Shown here piece after piece: positions 9,807 through 18,558 of a stretch of 33,511 nucleotides of DNA; position 1 is the stretch's first letter, and each line of letters opens with the position of its first letter. The stretch covers positions 141,940 through 175,450 of the forward strand of contig NZ_CFGI01000006.1 of NCBI RefSeq assembly GCF_001347015.1. Direction: 5' to 3'. The notes under the pieces are model-generated. The model saw only the letters and a list, made by a program, of their open reading frames with translations. It searched no databases and was not told the DNA's origin. Source of the DNA: Streptococcus pneumoniae (lineage in GTDB: Bacteria; Bacillota; Bacilli; Lactobacillales; Streptococcaceae). Both the position numbers and the translations under genes were made by a program.

Positions 9807-11709
9807 CACTCTCAACGCTTTCATCGTCACTCTTATCTGACTGACTTGCTTCCTCACTAGTTGTTTTGTTAAATGCTTTTTTCAATGTTTCAAGGGTTTC
9901 ATCTTCCTTATAAAAACCACGCAAGTAGTCTTCCAAAAGCGGTTCGAGATAATCAGACCAAAGTAATTCATAGTCAAAGTCTACATCCTTCAACTTAAGG
10001 AAATAACTTGGCCCTATATGGTAATGACTGTTTAATTCCTGAACGTTTTCAATAGCAGCATTCAAATTTCTAAGACGAAGTTTTGCTTCTTCCGCACCGT
10101 CTTTGAGTTCTTCATCTAGCATTCCTAACTGACTTTCAGCTGTTATTTCTACAAAACGAAAGCGACGACGCATAGCAAAATCAAAGGTATCCACCGAACG
10201 GTCAATGTCGTTCATGGTTCCTATAATATAGACATTCTCAGGAATATAAAACTTGTCATCACTTTCGTGTAGATTGGCATATTGGGTAGAAACACTTCCC
10301 TTTTCACCACGATAGCTAGGATCAATTGAGAAAAAGAGTTCTCCAAAAATCTTAGAAATCTCACCACGGTTGATTTCATCGATGATGAAGACGAAGTTTT
10401 TGTCTGTATCAATCGTTGGAGACACATAATCACATAAGCCATAACTTTCTTTCATGTGATCTAAAACGATTTTTTGATAAGTTTCGTACTTTAACTTAGT
10501 CTCCTCACTCTTGTACAAAAGATACACTTTTTCTTTGGTAGCAACAGGAGAATCAAACTTCACATTCCCTTGACTATTTAAACTGGCTGGAACCGAACTA
10601 CGAGGGAAGAAGTATTGTCCTTGCTTTTCATTGATAGCATCCGTTAGCTTAGCCCACGTTTCTTCAAAATTATCTTGTCCTCCAGTTTTCTGAGCTTCTT
10701 TCGCTTTCTGACAGAACTTCTTAAAAATACCGTCTTGAGGCTTAAATCCAATAAATCCATCCACATTTGATACCGGTCTCAAACCCTCTACAAAATCCGT
10801 ATAATCATAGGATGGGTGAAATTGTACAAATCCGATTTGGTTTTCATTGCCATCCGTTAATTCTTTAGCGATTTCTTTAGCAAGATAAGTTTTTCCCGTA
10901 CCTGGTGCACCTCGAAGGATGAGGTTTTTTGATTGTAATAAGATATTACTCAAGGGATGATGGATATTATTTTGTTCAGACATTTCTTTCTCTCCTTGCT
11001 TATCATCACTATCTATAAAATATTTTGAATATTCAAACAAAACACTACCCAAAATTGAAGGTTCTAGTTCAGGATAGGTTTTAGAAAATAGTTTACAAAT
11101 CTCATGATTCTGAAGATAAGGCCCCCCTTGATTTTTTTGAGGAAGTAGCTTGTTCCAGAATCTCTTTTGACTATTAAGATTTATGCCTAAGAAAGGATAT
11201 CCCTCAGAATAGATACAAAGCAGTTTTGTAACAACTGCAGAACGCCCAATAAACTCATTCTTTGACTTTTTAATGTCAAAAATAGGATTATTGAAATCTA
11301 ACTTTCTACCAGCTTGGATAATCTCATACAAATCAGATTTTAATTTGTTAAACCGATCTTCTAGTTCTGATTCTGGAATGATTTTATTAGCTTGATTCTT
11401 ATATCGTTTGGTATCCTCATTCCAATAAATACCAAATTTTGAAGAACCTCCTCCGCCAATACCCATAAATAATGATTGGTACTTTCCTATCTCAAGAGCA
11501 TAGCAAAATGAGTTGTTTTTCTCCCCCTTTCCAATAACATAATCATCAATAGACATGGTTAAAATTCTATCAAGTGGCCACTCTCTAAGAAATTCTTCAC
11601 GTAATTGTTCATTGTAAATACTATATTTAGATGCATCTTCTCTTAATCTTATTTTATTTTCTTGGTACCAATCATAAAAATCTTCCAAACTAACTTTTCT
11701 TTTATTCAT
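9790..11709 (-). CDS. mcrB: McrB-type AAA+ GTPase restriction subunit
   Basis: About 639 residues from the ATG at 11709, which has SD AAGGAG 8 nt away; a TTG one codon earlier is less likely. The N-terminal ~240 residues are a separate domain with a glycine-rich segment (FMGIGGGGSS) and are the likely DNA-reading part. The motor follows: Walker A GAPGTGKT (267-274), Walker B IIDEIN (D444/E445), the McrB-type motif MNDIDRS (499-505) and arginines RRR (514-516). The last ~25 residues are a Ser/Asp/Glu-rich acidic tail. It forms hexamers that translocate DNA and activate McrC. The pair sits alone between guaC and the leucine operon, typical of a swapped-in restriction cassette. Confidence 0.88.
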   Translation of the reverse strand: MNKRKVSLEDFYDWYQENKIRLREDASKYSIYNEQLREEFLREWPLDRILTMSIDDYVIGKGEKNNSFCYALEIGKYQSLFMGIGGGGSSKFGIYWNEDTKRYKNQANKIIPESELEDRFNKLKSDLYEIIQAGRKLDFNNPIFDIKKSKNEFIGRSAVVTKLLCIYSEGYPFLGINLNSQKRFWNKLLPQKNQGGPYLQNHEICKLFSKTYPELEPSILGSVLFEYSKYFIDSDDKQGEKEMSEQNNIHHPLSNILLQSKNLILRGAPGTGKTYLAKEIAKELTDGNENQIGFVQFHPSYDYTDFVEGLRPVSNVDGFIGFKPQDGIFKKFCQKAKEAQKTGGQDNFEETWAKLTDAINEKQGQYFFPRSSVPASLNSQGNVKFDSPVATKEKVYLLYKSEETKLKYETYQKIVLDHMKESYGLCDYVSPTIDTDKNFVFIIDEINRGEISKIFGELFFSIDPSYRGEKGSVSTQYANLHESDDKFYIPENVYIIGTMNDIDRSVDTFDFAMRRRFRFVEITAESQLGMLDEELKDGAEEAKLRLRNLNAAIENVQELNSHYHIGPSYFLKLKDVDFDYELLWSDYLEPLLEDYLRGFYKEDETLETLKKAFNKTTSEEASQSDKSDDESVESDDEDN

Positions 11710-11820
11710 CAATCTAACTCCTTTTACTAATGATGTTTAAATATTGGCATTACTTATTAGCATATATTCTATAACTAGAATACCATATCCTATAGAAAAA
11801 GAAAAGAATTTCTAAAGAAA

Positions 11821-11863
11821 AAGCCTAGTGTAGAGAGCTTTATTACCTCTTAACACTAGACTT
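11821..11863 (-). terminator. terminator of the leucine operon
   Basis: On the minus strand an 11-bp stem (AAGTCTAGTGT with ACACTAGGCTT, one G-U pair) closes a loop with a further AAGAGG/CTCT pairing and is followed by TTTTTCTTT. It lies just past the YrdC-like gene, the last gene of the operon. Confidence 0.8.
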
Positions 11864-11872
11864 CTTTTTATC

Positions 11873-12652
11873 CTAATAATACTCACCCTGACGGTAGTCC
11901 CATGAGTTAAAGGTGTCTGACAAGTGCATCATAATTTTATCAATGTCAAGTCCTTTACGGATCACAACTGGAGCTGGTGAAGTTGAACGTGCTCCTCCTT
12001 GTTCCGGGATGAGTTTGCCGTCTTTATCGACCATAGAGACCATCACACCTTGCTCGTAGCGAGTTTCAATCGTTTTGTCAGGCTGGATAGATGCCACATA
12101 GTCGTCTGCCTCGATAACAAGGTCAACTGCCCCTTCGATACGTTCTCCGATACCTTCTACCTTTCCACGGTTTCCTTTTCCAGATGGGTTAGCTGATGAG
12201 GCATAAACCATCTTGCCTTCTTCCCAAAGTTTGGCAGCCAATTGTTCACCTGCTTTCCCGAACTTAATAACGAAACAGCTAGTACCACGCACGTCAGTCA
12301 TCAGTTCTTCACGGCCATCACCGTATGCTTTGAGTTTTTCAAAGGCTTCTGGTTTCCAAGGAAGGATACAACCAATAAGAATATCTTCATCCCAATGTTT
12401 TTGGTAAAAGGCTTCAATTTCTGGGTTGAGTTGTGCTAAGGCGCGAAGCTCATCCATGCTACCGCAGAGAACCACACCTGGTTTGTTACGGTTACGTTCT
12501 TTAGCTTCAAACTTACGTTCAAGACCAGCCTTGTCACTAGTCATGATGATATAACCAACTTTTGTAGGGCAAACGATACATCCGCCCTCACCTTTTAAAA
12601 TGTCATAGCCTTCTTGTGAAAGTGTTCCGTTCCATTGAATGTGTTTTGTCAT
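11873..12652 (-). CDS. Sua5/YciO/YrdC-like protein
   Basis: 259 residues with a YrdC-type fold: the N-terminal segment GGCIVCPTKVGYIIMTSD matches the 'P-T-x-T-x-Y-G' nucleotide-binding start of the family, and ASSANPSGKGNRG near residue 150 is the conserved SSAN-SG motif. TsaC/Sua5 enzymes make threonylcarbamoyl-AMP for the tRNA t6A modification, but this paralogue is divergent and has an extra C-terminal part, so that reaction cannot be assumed. It starts 26 bp after leuD and is followed by the operon terminator, so it is probably co-transcribed with the leucine genes. Confidence 0.75.
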   Translation of the reverse strand: MTKHIQWNGTLSQEGYDILKGEGGCIVCPTKVGYIIMTSDKAGLERKFEAKERNRNKPGVVLCGSMDELRALAQLNPEIEAFYQKHWDEDILIGCILPWKPEAFEKLKAYGDGREELMTDVRGTSCFVIKFGKAGEQLAAKLWEEGKMVYASSANPSGKGNRGKVEGIGERIEGAVDLVIEADDYVASIQPDKTIETRYEQGVMVSMVDKDGKLIPEQGGARSTSPAPVVIRKGLDIDKIMMHLSDTFNSWDYRQGEYY

Positions 12653-12678
12653 AGTTCTATTTCCTTTTCTATTTTTTT

Positions 12679-13272
12679 CTAATCCTGCCAGTAGGCTGGT
12701 CGTTGTTTTTCATAAGCAGCAATCAAATCTTCGTACTGCAAGGTAATTCCGATATCATCTAAACCATTTAAGAGTTTGTGTTTCCATTCGCTATCGATTT
12801 CAAAAGTGAAGTTTCCAACTGGTGAGATGATTTTTTGTTGTTCCAAGTCCACAGTTACCTGGTCACTTGCTTCTAGCTGGGCTAGTTTCTCTCTAACCTC
12901 TCTAGGCTGTACAATAGGTAACATACCATTATTGAGTTCATTATTGTAATGAATATCCCCAAAAGACCCTGCAATCACAACCTTAAAACCATAGTCTGCT
13001 AGAGCCCAAGCTGCATGTTCCCTCGAAGAACCTGCGCCGAAGTTATCCCCTGAGATGAGGATAGTTGCTTTACGGTATTCAGGTCGGTTAAAGACAAAGT
13101 CTGGGTCCTCAGTGTACTTGTCATCCAAATATCGCCAAGCATACATGAGGTACTTACCAAAGCCTTTCTTATCAATTAACTTGAGAAACTGCTTGGGTAG
13201 GATTTGGTCAGTGTCGATGTTATCATTCATAAGAGGAACGGTTGTTCCTGTATAAACTGTGAATTTCTCCAT
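12679..13272 (-). CDS. leuD: 3-isopropylmalate dehydratase small subunit
   Basis: 197 residues, the usual length. It carries the small-subunit swivel-domain motif with [15 protein letters not shown] near residues 77-91, which completes the active site of LeuC. The LeuCD enzyme isomerises 2-isopropylmalate to 3-isopropylmalate through an Fe-S cluster. It starts 9 bp after leuC. Confidence 0.97.
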   Translation of the reverse strand: MEKFTVYTGTTVPLMNDNIDTDQILPKQFLKLIDKKGFGKYLMYAWRYLDDKYTEDPDFVFNRPEYRKATILISGDNFGAGSSREHAAWALADYGFKVVIAGSFGDIHYNNELNNGMLPIVQPREVREKLAQLEASDQVTVDLEQQKIISPVGNFTFEIDSEWKHKLLNGLDDIGITLQYEDLIAAYEKQRPAYWQD

Positions 13273-13281
13273 ATCCCCTCC

Positions 13282-14664
13282 TTACTGGGCCTCTGGCATT
13301 AGCCGAACATCTACGAAGCGCCCTGCGATAGCTGCTGCAGCTGCCATGGCTGGGCTACAGAGATGGGTCTTAGCGCCAAAGCCCTGTCTGTCTTCAAAGT
13401 TACGGTTACTAGTTGAAGCACAGTGGACACCATCAGGTACCTTATCAGGATTCATCCCTAAACACATGGAGCAACCTGGGTCTCTCCACTCAAAACCAGC
13501 ATCCAGAAAAACCTTGTCCAAGCCCAACTTCTCAGCAGCTCGTTTGACAGGACGAGAGCCCGGAACCACAATTGCTGTTAGATTGGGAGCGATTTTCTTC
13601 CCTTTAACAAACCGAGCAGCCAGCTGTAAATCGCTGAGACGAGCATTGGTACATGAACCTATAAAGATATATCCTAGTTCAATATCCGCTGGCTTTTGAC
13701 CAGGCTCCAAGTCCATGTAATTGTAAGCTCGTTCATCATTCATATCCTTAATTTCTGGGAAACTACTGTCAAAGTCAACACCCATAGCAGGATTGGTTCC
13801 CCAGGTCACCATGGGAGCCAAGTCTGAGACATCCATCTGGATAACCTTATCATAAACGGCATCATCATCACTGACAATTGTTTTCCAATCCGCCACAGCC
13901 TCTTCAAAGTCCTCTGGAACACATTCCCGTCCCTTGAGATAATCATAGGTGGTTTGATCCGGATTCATGATTCCCATCTTAGATCCAAACTCGATCGACA
14001 TATTACAGATGGTCATTCGTTCTTCCATGCTCAGTGCATCAATAGCCTGACCTCTATATTCCACCACGTAGCCAACACCGCAAGCAACACCGTACTTGGC
14101 AATCAAGGCTAAAATGAAGTCCTTGGAATAAACTCCTTTTTGAGGGACACCAGTGAATTCTACCAACATTTTCTTAGGTTTAACTTGCCAGAGGGTCTGG
14201 GTAGCGAAGACATGCTCCACCTCACTAGTCCCAATTCCAAAAGCGATTGCTCCGAAAGCCCCGTGAGTTGCTGTATGACTGTCTCCACAAACAATGAATT
14301 TTCCTGGTTGAGTTCTTCCTGTTTCTGGACCTACCATGTGTACGATTCCTTGCTTTTCAGAACCGTGGGCAGCATGTTCAATTCCAAACTCCTCAACATT
14401 TTCAGCTAGCTTATCAATTTGCGCTTTCGAAATGACATCTCGAATATCGTAGATATTAACCGTTGGGACATTGTGGTCAAAGGTGCCAAATGTCAAGTCT
14501 GGTCGTCTCAATCTGCGACCTGCGTCTCGTAATCCTTGAAAGGCTTGGGGACTGGTCACCTCGTGGATATAGTGCTGGTCCACATACATGAGTTGGGGTT
14601 GCCCCTCTTCTCCTGTGATGACATGACGTTCCCATAATTTATCAAAAATCGATTTTCCTGCCAT
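13282..14664 (-). CDS. leuC: 3-isopropylmalate dehydratase large subunit
   Basis: A 460-residue aconitase-family protein. The [4Fe-4S] ligands are the cysteine in [11 protein letters not shown] and the pair in [10 protein letters not shown]. The early motif [13 protein letters not shown] is conserved in the family. It works with LeuD, encoded 9 bp downstream, in leucine biosynthesis. Its start lies 3 bp after the DUF1294 gene, so it belongs to the same transcript. Confidence 0.98.
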   Translation of the reverse strand: MAGKSIFDKLWERHVITGEEGQPQLMYVDQHYIHEVTSPQAFQGLRDAGRRLRRPDLTFGTFDHNVPTVNIYDIRDVISKAQIDKLAENVEEFGIEHAAHGSEKQGIVHMVGPETGRTQPGKFIVCGDSHTATHGAFGAIAFGIGTSEVEHVFATQTLWQVKPKKMLVEFTGVPQKGVYSKDFILALIAKYGVACGVGYVVEYRGQAIDALSMEERMTICNMSIEFGSKMGIMNPDQTTYDYLKGRECVPEDFEEAVADWKTIVSDDDAVYDKVIQMDVSDLAPMVTWGTNPAMGVDFDSSFPEIKDMNDERAYNYMDLEPGQKPADIELGYIFIGSCTNARLSDLQLAARFVKGKKIAPNLTAIVVPGSRPVKRAAEKLGLDKVFLDAGFEWRDPGCSMCLGMNPDKVPDGVHCASTSNRNFEDRQGFGAKTHLCSPAMAAAAAIAGRFVDVRLMPEAQ

Positions 14665-14667
14665 CCA

Positions 14668-14937
14668 TTACCTCCAAATAATATATAAGGCTACTAGTGT
14701 GGTCACCATCCCAAGAAACCAAACTGTTTTAAAATACCATTTTCTAGTCTTGTGATGAAAAGTAATTCCTGCTAACCAGGCACCAAAACCACCACAAGTA
14801 AGGGCTAAAATGAGTAAGATTTTCTCTGGGATGCGCCAAACTCTTCTCCTTGCCTTGGATTTGTCAATACCATAAATCAAGAAAACCATGACATTCCAAA
14901 TCAAAAGGACTAGAGTAATTTTTTCGTCTAACTTCAT
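14668..14937 (-). CDS. DUF1294 small membrane protein
   Basis: 89 residues with three hydrophobic helices (~8-24, 38-60, 68-88) and the DUF1294 pattern: DKSKARRRVWRIPE after the first helix and GGFGAWLAG in the second. No enzymatic function is known. Its ATG overlaps the leuB stop as ATGA, and leuC begins 3 bp after its end, so it is locked into the leucine operon between leuB and leuC. The position is unusual for a protein with no known part in leucine synthesis; I cannot say what it does. Confidence 0.85.
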   Translation of the reverse strand: MKLDEKITLVLLIWNVMVFLIYGIDKSKARRRVWRIPEKILLILALTCGGFGAWLAGITFHHKTRKWYFKTVWFLGMVTTLVALYIIWR

Positions 14938-15971
14938 AACCTTGCGATAATAGCTTCCGTCATTTCCTTGGTCGAAGCCTGTCCACCTAGATCTCTTGTT
15001 AAAATGCCAGCCGCTAAACTAGCTTCAACAGCACGTTCGATATGCTCTGCATCCTCATAACGTCCAAAACTATCTCTCAACATCATGGCAACTGATAAAA
15101 TCATGGAGATAGGATTGGCAATTCCTTGACCTGCAATATCAGGAGCTGAACCGTGAATGGGCTCATAGAGGCTTGGACCCTTTTCAGAATGACTGGCTGA
15201 TGGCATAACCCCAAGTGTGCCAGATAGAACGCTTGATTCATCAGAGAGAATATCTCCAAAAAGATTCTCCGTCACGATGACATCAAACTTGCCAGGATTG
15301 GTAATCATAAGCATAGCAGCTGAGTCCACCAACTGGTGTTCCAAGGTCACATCTGGGAAATCTTGTGCGACTTCCTCAGCCACTTTTCTCCAGAGTTTTG
15401 ATGTTGCCAAAACATTTTGCTTATCAATGCTGGTAACGATTTTTCTGCGATTTCTTGCAATTTCAAAGGCTTTGCGAATAATTCGCTCCACTTCCTCATA
15501 GCTGTAGTCATTGATATCACGCGCTTTGCGCTCTTCAAGGATATGATCTCCAAAGTAAATCCCTCCTGTCAACTCCCGCACCACGACAAAGTCTACACCA
15601 GCAATTCGTTCTGGTTTGAGTGGTGACAAATGCTTGAGACTGTCAAAGATTTTTACAGGGCGAATATTAGCGTAGAGATTAAGTTCCTTACGGAGAGCCA
15701 GCAAGCCTTGTTCAGGCCGAACCGTTGCTCCATCATACTGAGGACTACCGATAGCCGCTAGGAGAATGGCATCTGCTTCTCTACTTGCCTTGAGGGTTTC
15801 ATCAGGTAAGGGATGCCCTGCTGCATCGATACCTGCACCTCCAAAAGGTCGTCTATCAATCTCATAGTCAAAATCTGTTTTTTCAGCTAGAGCCTCCAGA
15901 ACCTCTAAACCAGCCTCCATGATTTCCGGGCCGATTCCATCCCCTGCTAGAGTTACTATTTTCTTTGTCAT
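14934..15971 (-). CDS. leuB: 3-isopropylmalate dehydrogenase
   Basis: A 345-residue NAD-dependent decarboxylating dehydrogenase of the isocitrate/isopropylmalate family. It opens with the GDGIGPE motif and ends with the nucleotide-binding signature EPIHGSAPDIAGQGIANP. It oxidises 3-isopropylmalate to 2-oxoisocaproate. It starts 11 bp after leuA and overlaps the DUF1294 gene by 4 bp (ATGA). Confidence 0.98.
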   Translation of the reverse strand: MTKKIVTLAGDGIGPEIMEAGLEVLEALAEKTDFDYEIDRRPFGGAGIDAAGHPLPDETLKASREADAILLAAIGSPQYDGATVRPEQGLLALRKELNLYANIRPVKIFDSLKHLSPLKPERIAGVDFVVVRELTGGIYFGDHILEERKARDINDYSYEEVERIIRKAFEIARNRRKIVTSIDKQNVLATSKLWRKVAEEVAQDFPDVTLEHQLVDSAAMLMITNPGKFDVIVTENLFGDILSDESSVLSGTLGVMPSASHSEKGPSLYEPIHGSAPDIAGQGIANPISMILSVAMMLRDSFGRYEDAEHIERAVEASLAAGILTRDLGGQASTKEMTEAIIARL

Positions 15972-15982
15972 AGCCTTCTCCT

Positions 15983-17545
15983 TTACACACTAGGCATATC
16001 GCGATAGGAAACGCTACGTCCCATCTCACCAGCATTCTCTTTTTGAACAAAGGTATTAGCATTGATGTAAGCAATAGCCGAAGCCTTCAACACATCAAAG
16101 TCCAGACCTGCTGCATTAAATATGGTTTCTGTATCTCTGTTTTCAACAGTGACCAAGACCCGAGCCTGGGCATCAATACCATCTGTTACCGCATCAATGG
16201 TATAGGACACCAAGCGGACGGATTGATTAAAGAACTTGTCGATAGCGTTGAAGATAGCCTCAACAGAACCTTGTCCTGTCGCATTAAATTCGACCTTCTC
16301 ACCATCCATATTAGCCAGGCTAACGAGCGCTTCAATGTCATTATCTGCATGAGTTTGAAGTTGTAAATCATCAAAATGGAAGCCTTCTGGGTTTTCAACC
16401 ATGGTTCCAGCTACCAGAGCTCGAATATCTGCATCTGTGATTTCTTGTTTCTTATCGGCCAGTGCCTTGAACTTAGCGAAGAGTGGTTTGATGTCCTCTT
16501 CTGTAAAGTCTAGGGCCAATTCTCTTAGTTTTTCAACAAAGGCATGGCGACCAGACAATTTTCCAAGTGGAAGACTATTACTCTTAACACCAACTAATTC
16601 AGGGGTGATGATTTCATAGGTAAGAGGATTTTTAAGGACTCCGTCTTGGTGAATACCAGATTCGTGAGAAAAGGCATTGCCACCGACCACAGCCTTGTTT
16701 TTAGGAACTGGAATTCCTGAGAAGCGAGAAATCATTTCTGACGTATTGATGGTCTCATTTAGGACAATACTGGTTTCTGCTTGGTAGTAATCTTGGCGAA
16801 TACTGAGGGCTACTGCAATTTCTTCCAAAGCAGCATTTCCAGCTCGCTCCCCGATACCATTGATAGTCCCTTCAACACGTCCTGCTCCGTTCTTGACAGC
16901 AGCAAGGCTATTAGCCACTGCCATTCCAAGGTCATCATGACAGTGAGGTGAATAGATAATCTGACGATCCGTCTTGACATTCTCAATCAAGTGTTTGAAG
17001 ATAGCTCCGTATTCCTCTGGTGTGGTAAATCCTACCGTATCAGGGATATTGATATAAGACGCCCCTGCATCAACCGCTGTTTGAACGACTTGTAAGAGGA
17101 AATCCAACTCTGTTCTAGTCGCATCTTCAGGAGAGAATTCAACCACTTCAAACTTAGAACGGGCATAAGAAACATGCTCACTGATTGCTTCCAAAATCTC
17201 TTCCTTGGTCTTATTGAGTTTATACTTACGATGAATCGGACTGGTAGCAATAAAGACGTGAACTTGTGGATACTTGGCGTCCTTGAGGGCCTCATAACAA
17301 GCATCAATATCAGACTTGACCGAACGTGCCAAACCAGTCACCGCCGTTTTCTTCAAGACCTTAGCAATCTCCTGCACTGCTGTGAATGAGTCTGGGCTAG
17401 CCGCTGGAAAACCAGCTTCGATGGCTGAAATACCCCATTTCTCCAGCTGCCTTGCAATGGCAATTTTTTCCTTGATTGAAAAGTTAACACCCGGTGTCTG
17501 CTCTCCATCCCGAAGGCTGGTATCTAGAAATTCAACTGTTCGCAT
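15983..17545 (-). CDS. leuA: 2-isopropylmalate synthase
   Basis: 520 residues, the bacterial LeuA length. The catalytic HMGL-like barrel opens with [13 protein letters not shown] (residues 8-20), contains [13 protein letters not shown] with the metal-binding histidines, and ends near 270. The C-terminal LeuA dimer domain (~385-515) holds the leucine feedback site. It condenses acetyl-CoA with 2-oxoisovalerate, the committed step to leucine. It is first in the operon, downstream of the leader peptide and attenuator at 17574-17711. Confidence 0.98.
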   Translation of the reverse strand: MRTVEFLDTSLRDGEQTPGVNFSIKEKIAIARQLEKWGISAIEAGFPAASPDSFTAVQEIAKVLKKTAVTGLARSVKSDIDACYEALKDAKYPQVHVFIATSPIHRKYKLNKTKEEILEAISEHVSYARSKFEVVEFSPEDATRTELDFLLQVVQTAVDAGASYINIPDTVGFTTPEEYGAIFKHLIENVKTDRQIIYSPHCHDDLGMAVANSLAAVKNGAGRVEGTINGIGERAGNAALEEIAVALSIRQDYYQAETSIVLNETINTSEMISRFSGIPVPKNKAVVGGNAFSHESGIHQDGVLKNPLTYEIITPELVGVKSNSLPLGKLSGRHAFVEKLRELALDFTEEDIKPLFAKFKALADKKQEITDADIRALVAGTMVENPEGFHFDDLQLQTHADNDIEALVSLANMDGEKVEFNATGQGSVEAIFNAIDKFFNQSVRLVSYTIDAVTDGIDAQARVLVTVENRDTETIFNAAGLDFDVLKASAIAYINANTFVQKENAGEMGRSVSYRDMPSV

Positions 17546-17580
17546 AAGATTTCCCCTTTTCCAAATGTGATTTTAAAAAA

Positions 17581-17610
17581 ACATCTCGCTCAGAAACCCA
17601 AGCGAGATGT
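17581..17610 (-). terminator. leu attenuator terminator
   Basis: On the minus strand a perfect 10-bp stem ACATCTCGCT/AGCGAGATGT with a 10-base loop, followed directly by T7, 35 bp before leuA. The 5' side of this hairpin (CGCTTGG, 17598-17604) can instead pair with CCAAGCG at 17622-17628, which would dissolve the terminator. A further hairpin (17639-17663, GGNCTARTGC/GCATTAGTCC) begins at the leader-peptide stop. Together these are the three alternative structures expected for ribosome-mediated attenuation. Confidence 0.85.
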
Positions 17611-17657
17611 TGATTTACTCCCGCTTGGTAAGCCAAACAGGACTAATGCTTTTTGCA

Positions 17658-17711
17658 CTAGCCCGAGTACCTCAACAACAAAGCAAATTGATTAAACTTA
17701 GCTGTTTTCAT
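17658..17711 (-). CDS. leuL: leu operon leader peptide
   Basis: A 17-codon ORF encoding MKTAKFNQFALLLRYSG, with SD AAGGAGAAAG at good spacing before the ATG at 17711. Three consecutive leucine codons (TTG-TTG-TTG) lie at positions 11-13, followed by AGG, a rare arginine codon. A ribosome stalled there for lack of charged tRNA-Leu would leave the downstream antiterminator (17622-17628 with 17598-17604) free to form and keep transcription running into leuA. The peptide itself is probably dispensable. The mechanism is established for leu operons elsewhere; its use here is inferred from the layout. Confidence 0.85.
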   Translation of the reverse strand: MKTAKFNQFALLLRYSG

Positions 17712-17747
17712 GTTTGACTTTCTCCTTCGTTTGATATCTTGTTTAGT

Positions 17748-17776
17748 ATTTTAGCATAGGCAAAAGCACTTGTCAA
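17748..17776 (-). promoter_or_regulatory. leu operon promoter
   Basis: -35 TTGACA (17771-17776), 17-bp spacer, -10 TAAAAT (17748-17753). The transcript would start near 17741, 30 nt before the leader-peptide ATG. No clear CodY box was identified by eye. Confidence 0.8.
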
Positions 17777-17858
17777 GAAAAAATCCAATATTTTCTGAAA
17801 ATTTCTTCAGTAGAGAATATTTAGCTAATTGAAAGTTATTGAAAATCCTTGAAATATT

Positions 17859-18515
17859 TCATTTTTTAGTGGTTAAGTTCCAACTTTTTTCTATCAATTC
17901 TAACACTTCTTCATCTGATAAAGTATCATCAAGCGCCACACTAATCCAGTAACGTTTATTCATATGAAAAGCTGGATAAATGCCCTTTTGTGAAAGCAAG
18001 TCCGCTACTTGGTCGTGTTTTAGATTGACTGCTTCGACTAGACCTTCTCTACCCTTATCTAGCCTATCCCAAGGTATTCTCATCAAAACAGCATACCATT
18101 TTTGATTGCCTTCATGACGTAACACTGCCGTATCAGGAGATTTCTCCCACAGATATTCCAACTGATTTCCGTACTTTTCCTGAACTTGAGTCATAATACG
18201 CTTAGTTTGAGGACAGATAAAATCCTGCACATCAAAACAAGCCTTCCGAATCTGGTAAAGAGTCTCCAAACAAGCCTCACGGACACTTCCTACAAAACTT
18301 CCACGCATGCTTTCCATATGAACTTGAGGATAGAGATCACCAGTCTCCTGGTCAAAGACTTGAAAACTCACATTATCAGCAGTGATGGACACAGTCATGA
18401 CAAAGTCGCCCTGCAAAATCTGGCTGCTATAAGTCCAGACTCCCCTATTTTCTACAAAACCAAAAGCTTTAGCCTTTTCGTGATTAAACTGATAGGATTT
18501 AAAAATTTCAAACAT
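17859..18515 (-). CDS. MmcQ/YjbR family protein
   Basis: 218 residues. The C-terminal ~110 residues have the YjbR fold pattern: the segment with KWYAVLMRIPWDRL, then VEAVNLKHDQVADLL, then GIYPAFHMNKRYWISVAL, which is the diagnostic HMNKxHW-like motif. An extra N-terminal domain of about 100 residues precedes it. YjbR proteins are small CyaY/MmcQ-like putative DNA-binding proteins without a defined role. It follows cutC by 43 bp and the two are probably co-transcribed. The ATG has no adjacent SD; the nearest AAGGA is on the far side of a perfect hairpin (18523-18546). Confidence 0.82.
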   Translation of the reverse strand: MFEIFKSYQFNHEKAKAFGFVENRGVWTYSSQILQGDFVMTVSITADNVSFQVFDQETGDLYPQVHMESMRGSFVGSVREACLETLYQIRKACFDVQDFICPQTKRIMTQVQEKYGNQLEYLWEKSPDTAVLRHEGNQKWYAVLMRIPWDRLDKGREGLVEAVNLKHDQVADLLSQKGIYPAFHMNKRYWISVALDDTLSDEEVLELIEKSWNLTTKK

Positions 18516-18522
18516 AAGTTAA

Positions 18523-18546
18523 AACTGCTACCCAAAGCTAGCAGTT
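18523..18546 (-). promoter_or_regulatory. hairpin between SD and start codon of the yjbR-like gene
   Basis: An 8-bp perfect stem AACTGCTA/TAGCAGTT with an 8-base loop. AAGGA (18546-18550) sits at its 5' foot and seven nucleotides separate its 3' foot from the ATG at 18515. Folding would bring the SD to a near-ideal distance. It could also act as a weak terminator after cutC, since TTTT follows the stem. Confidence 0.5.
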
Positions 18547-18558
18547 CCTTTCTATTTT

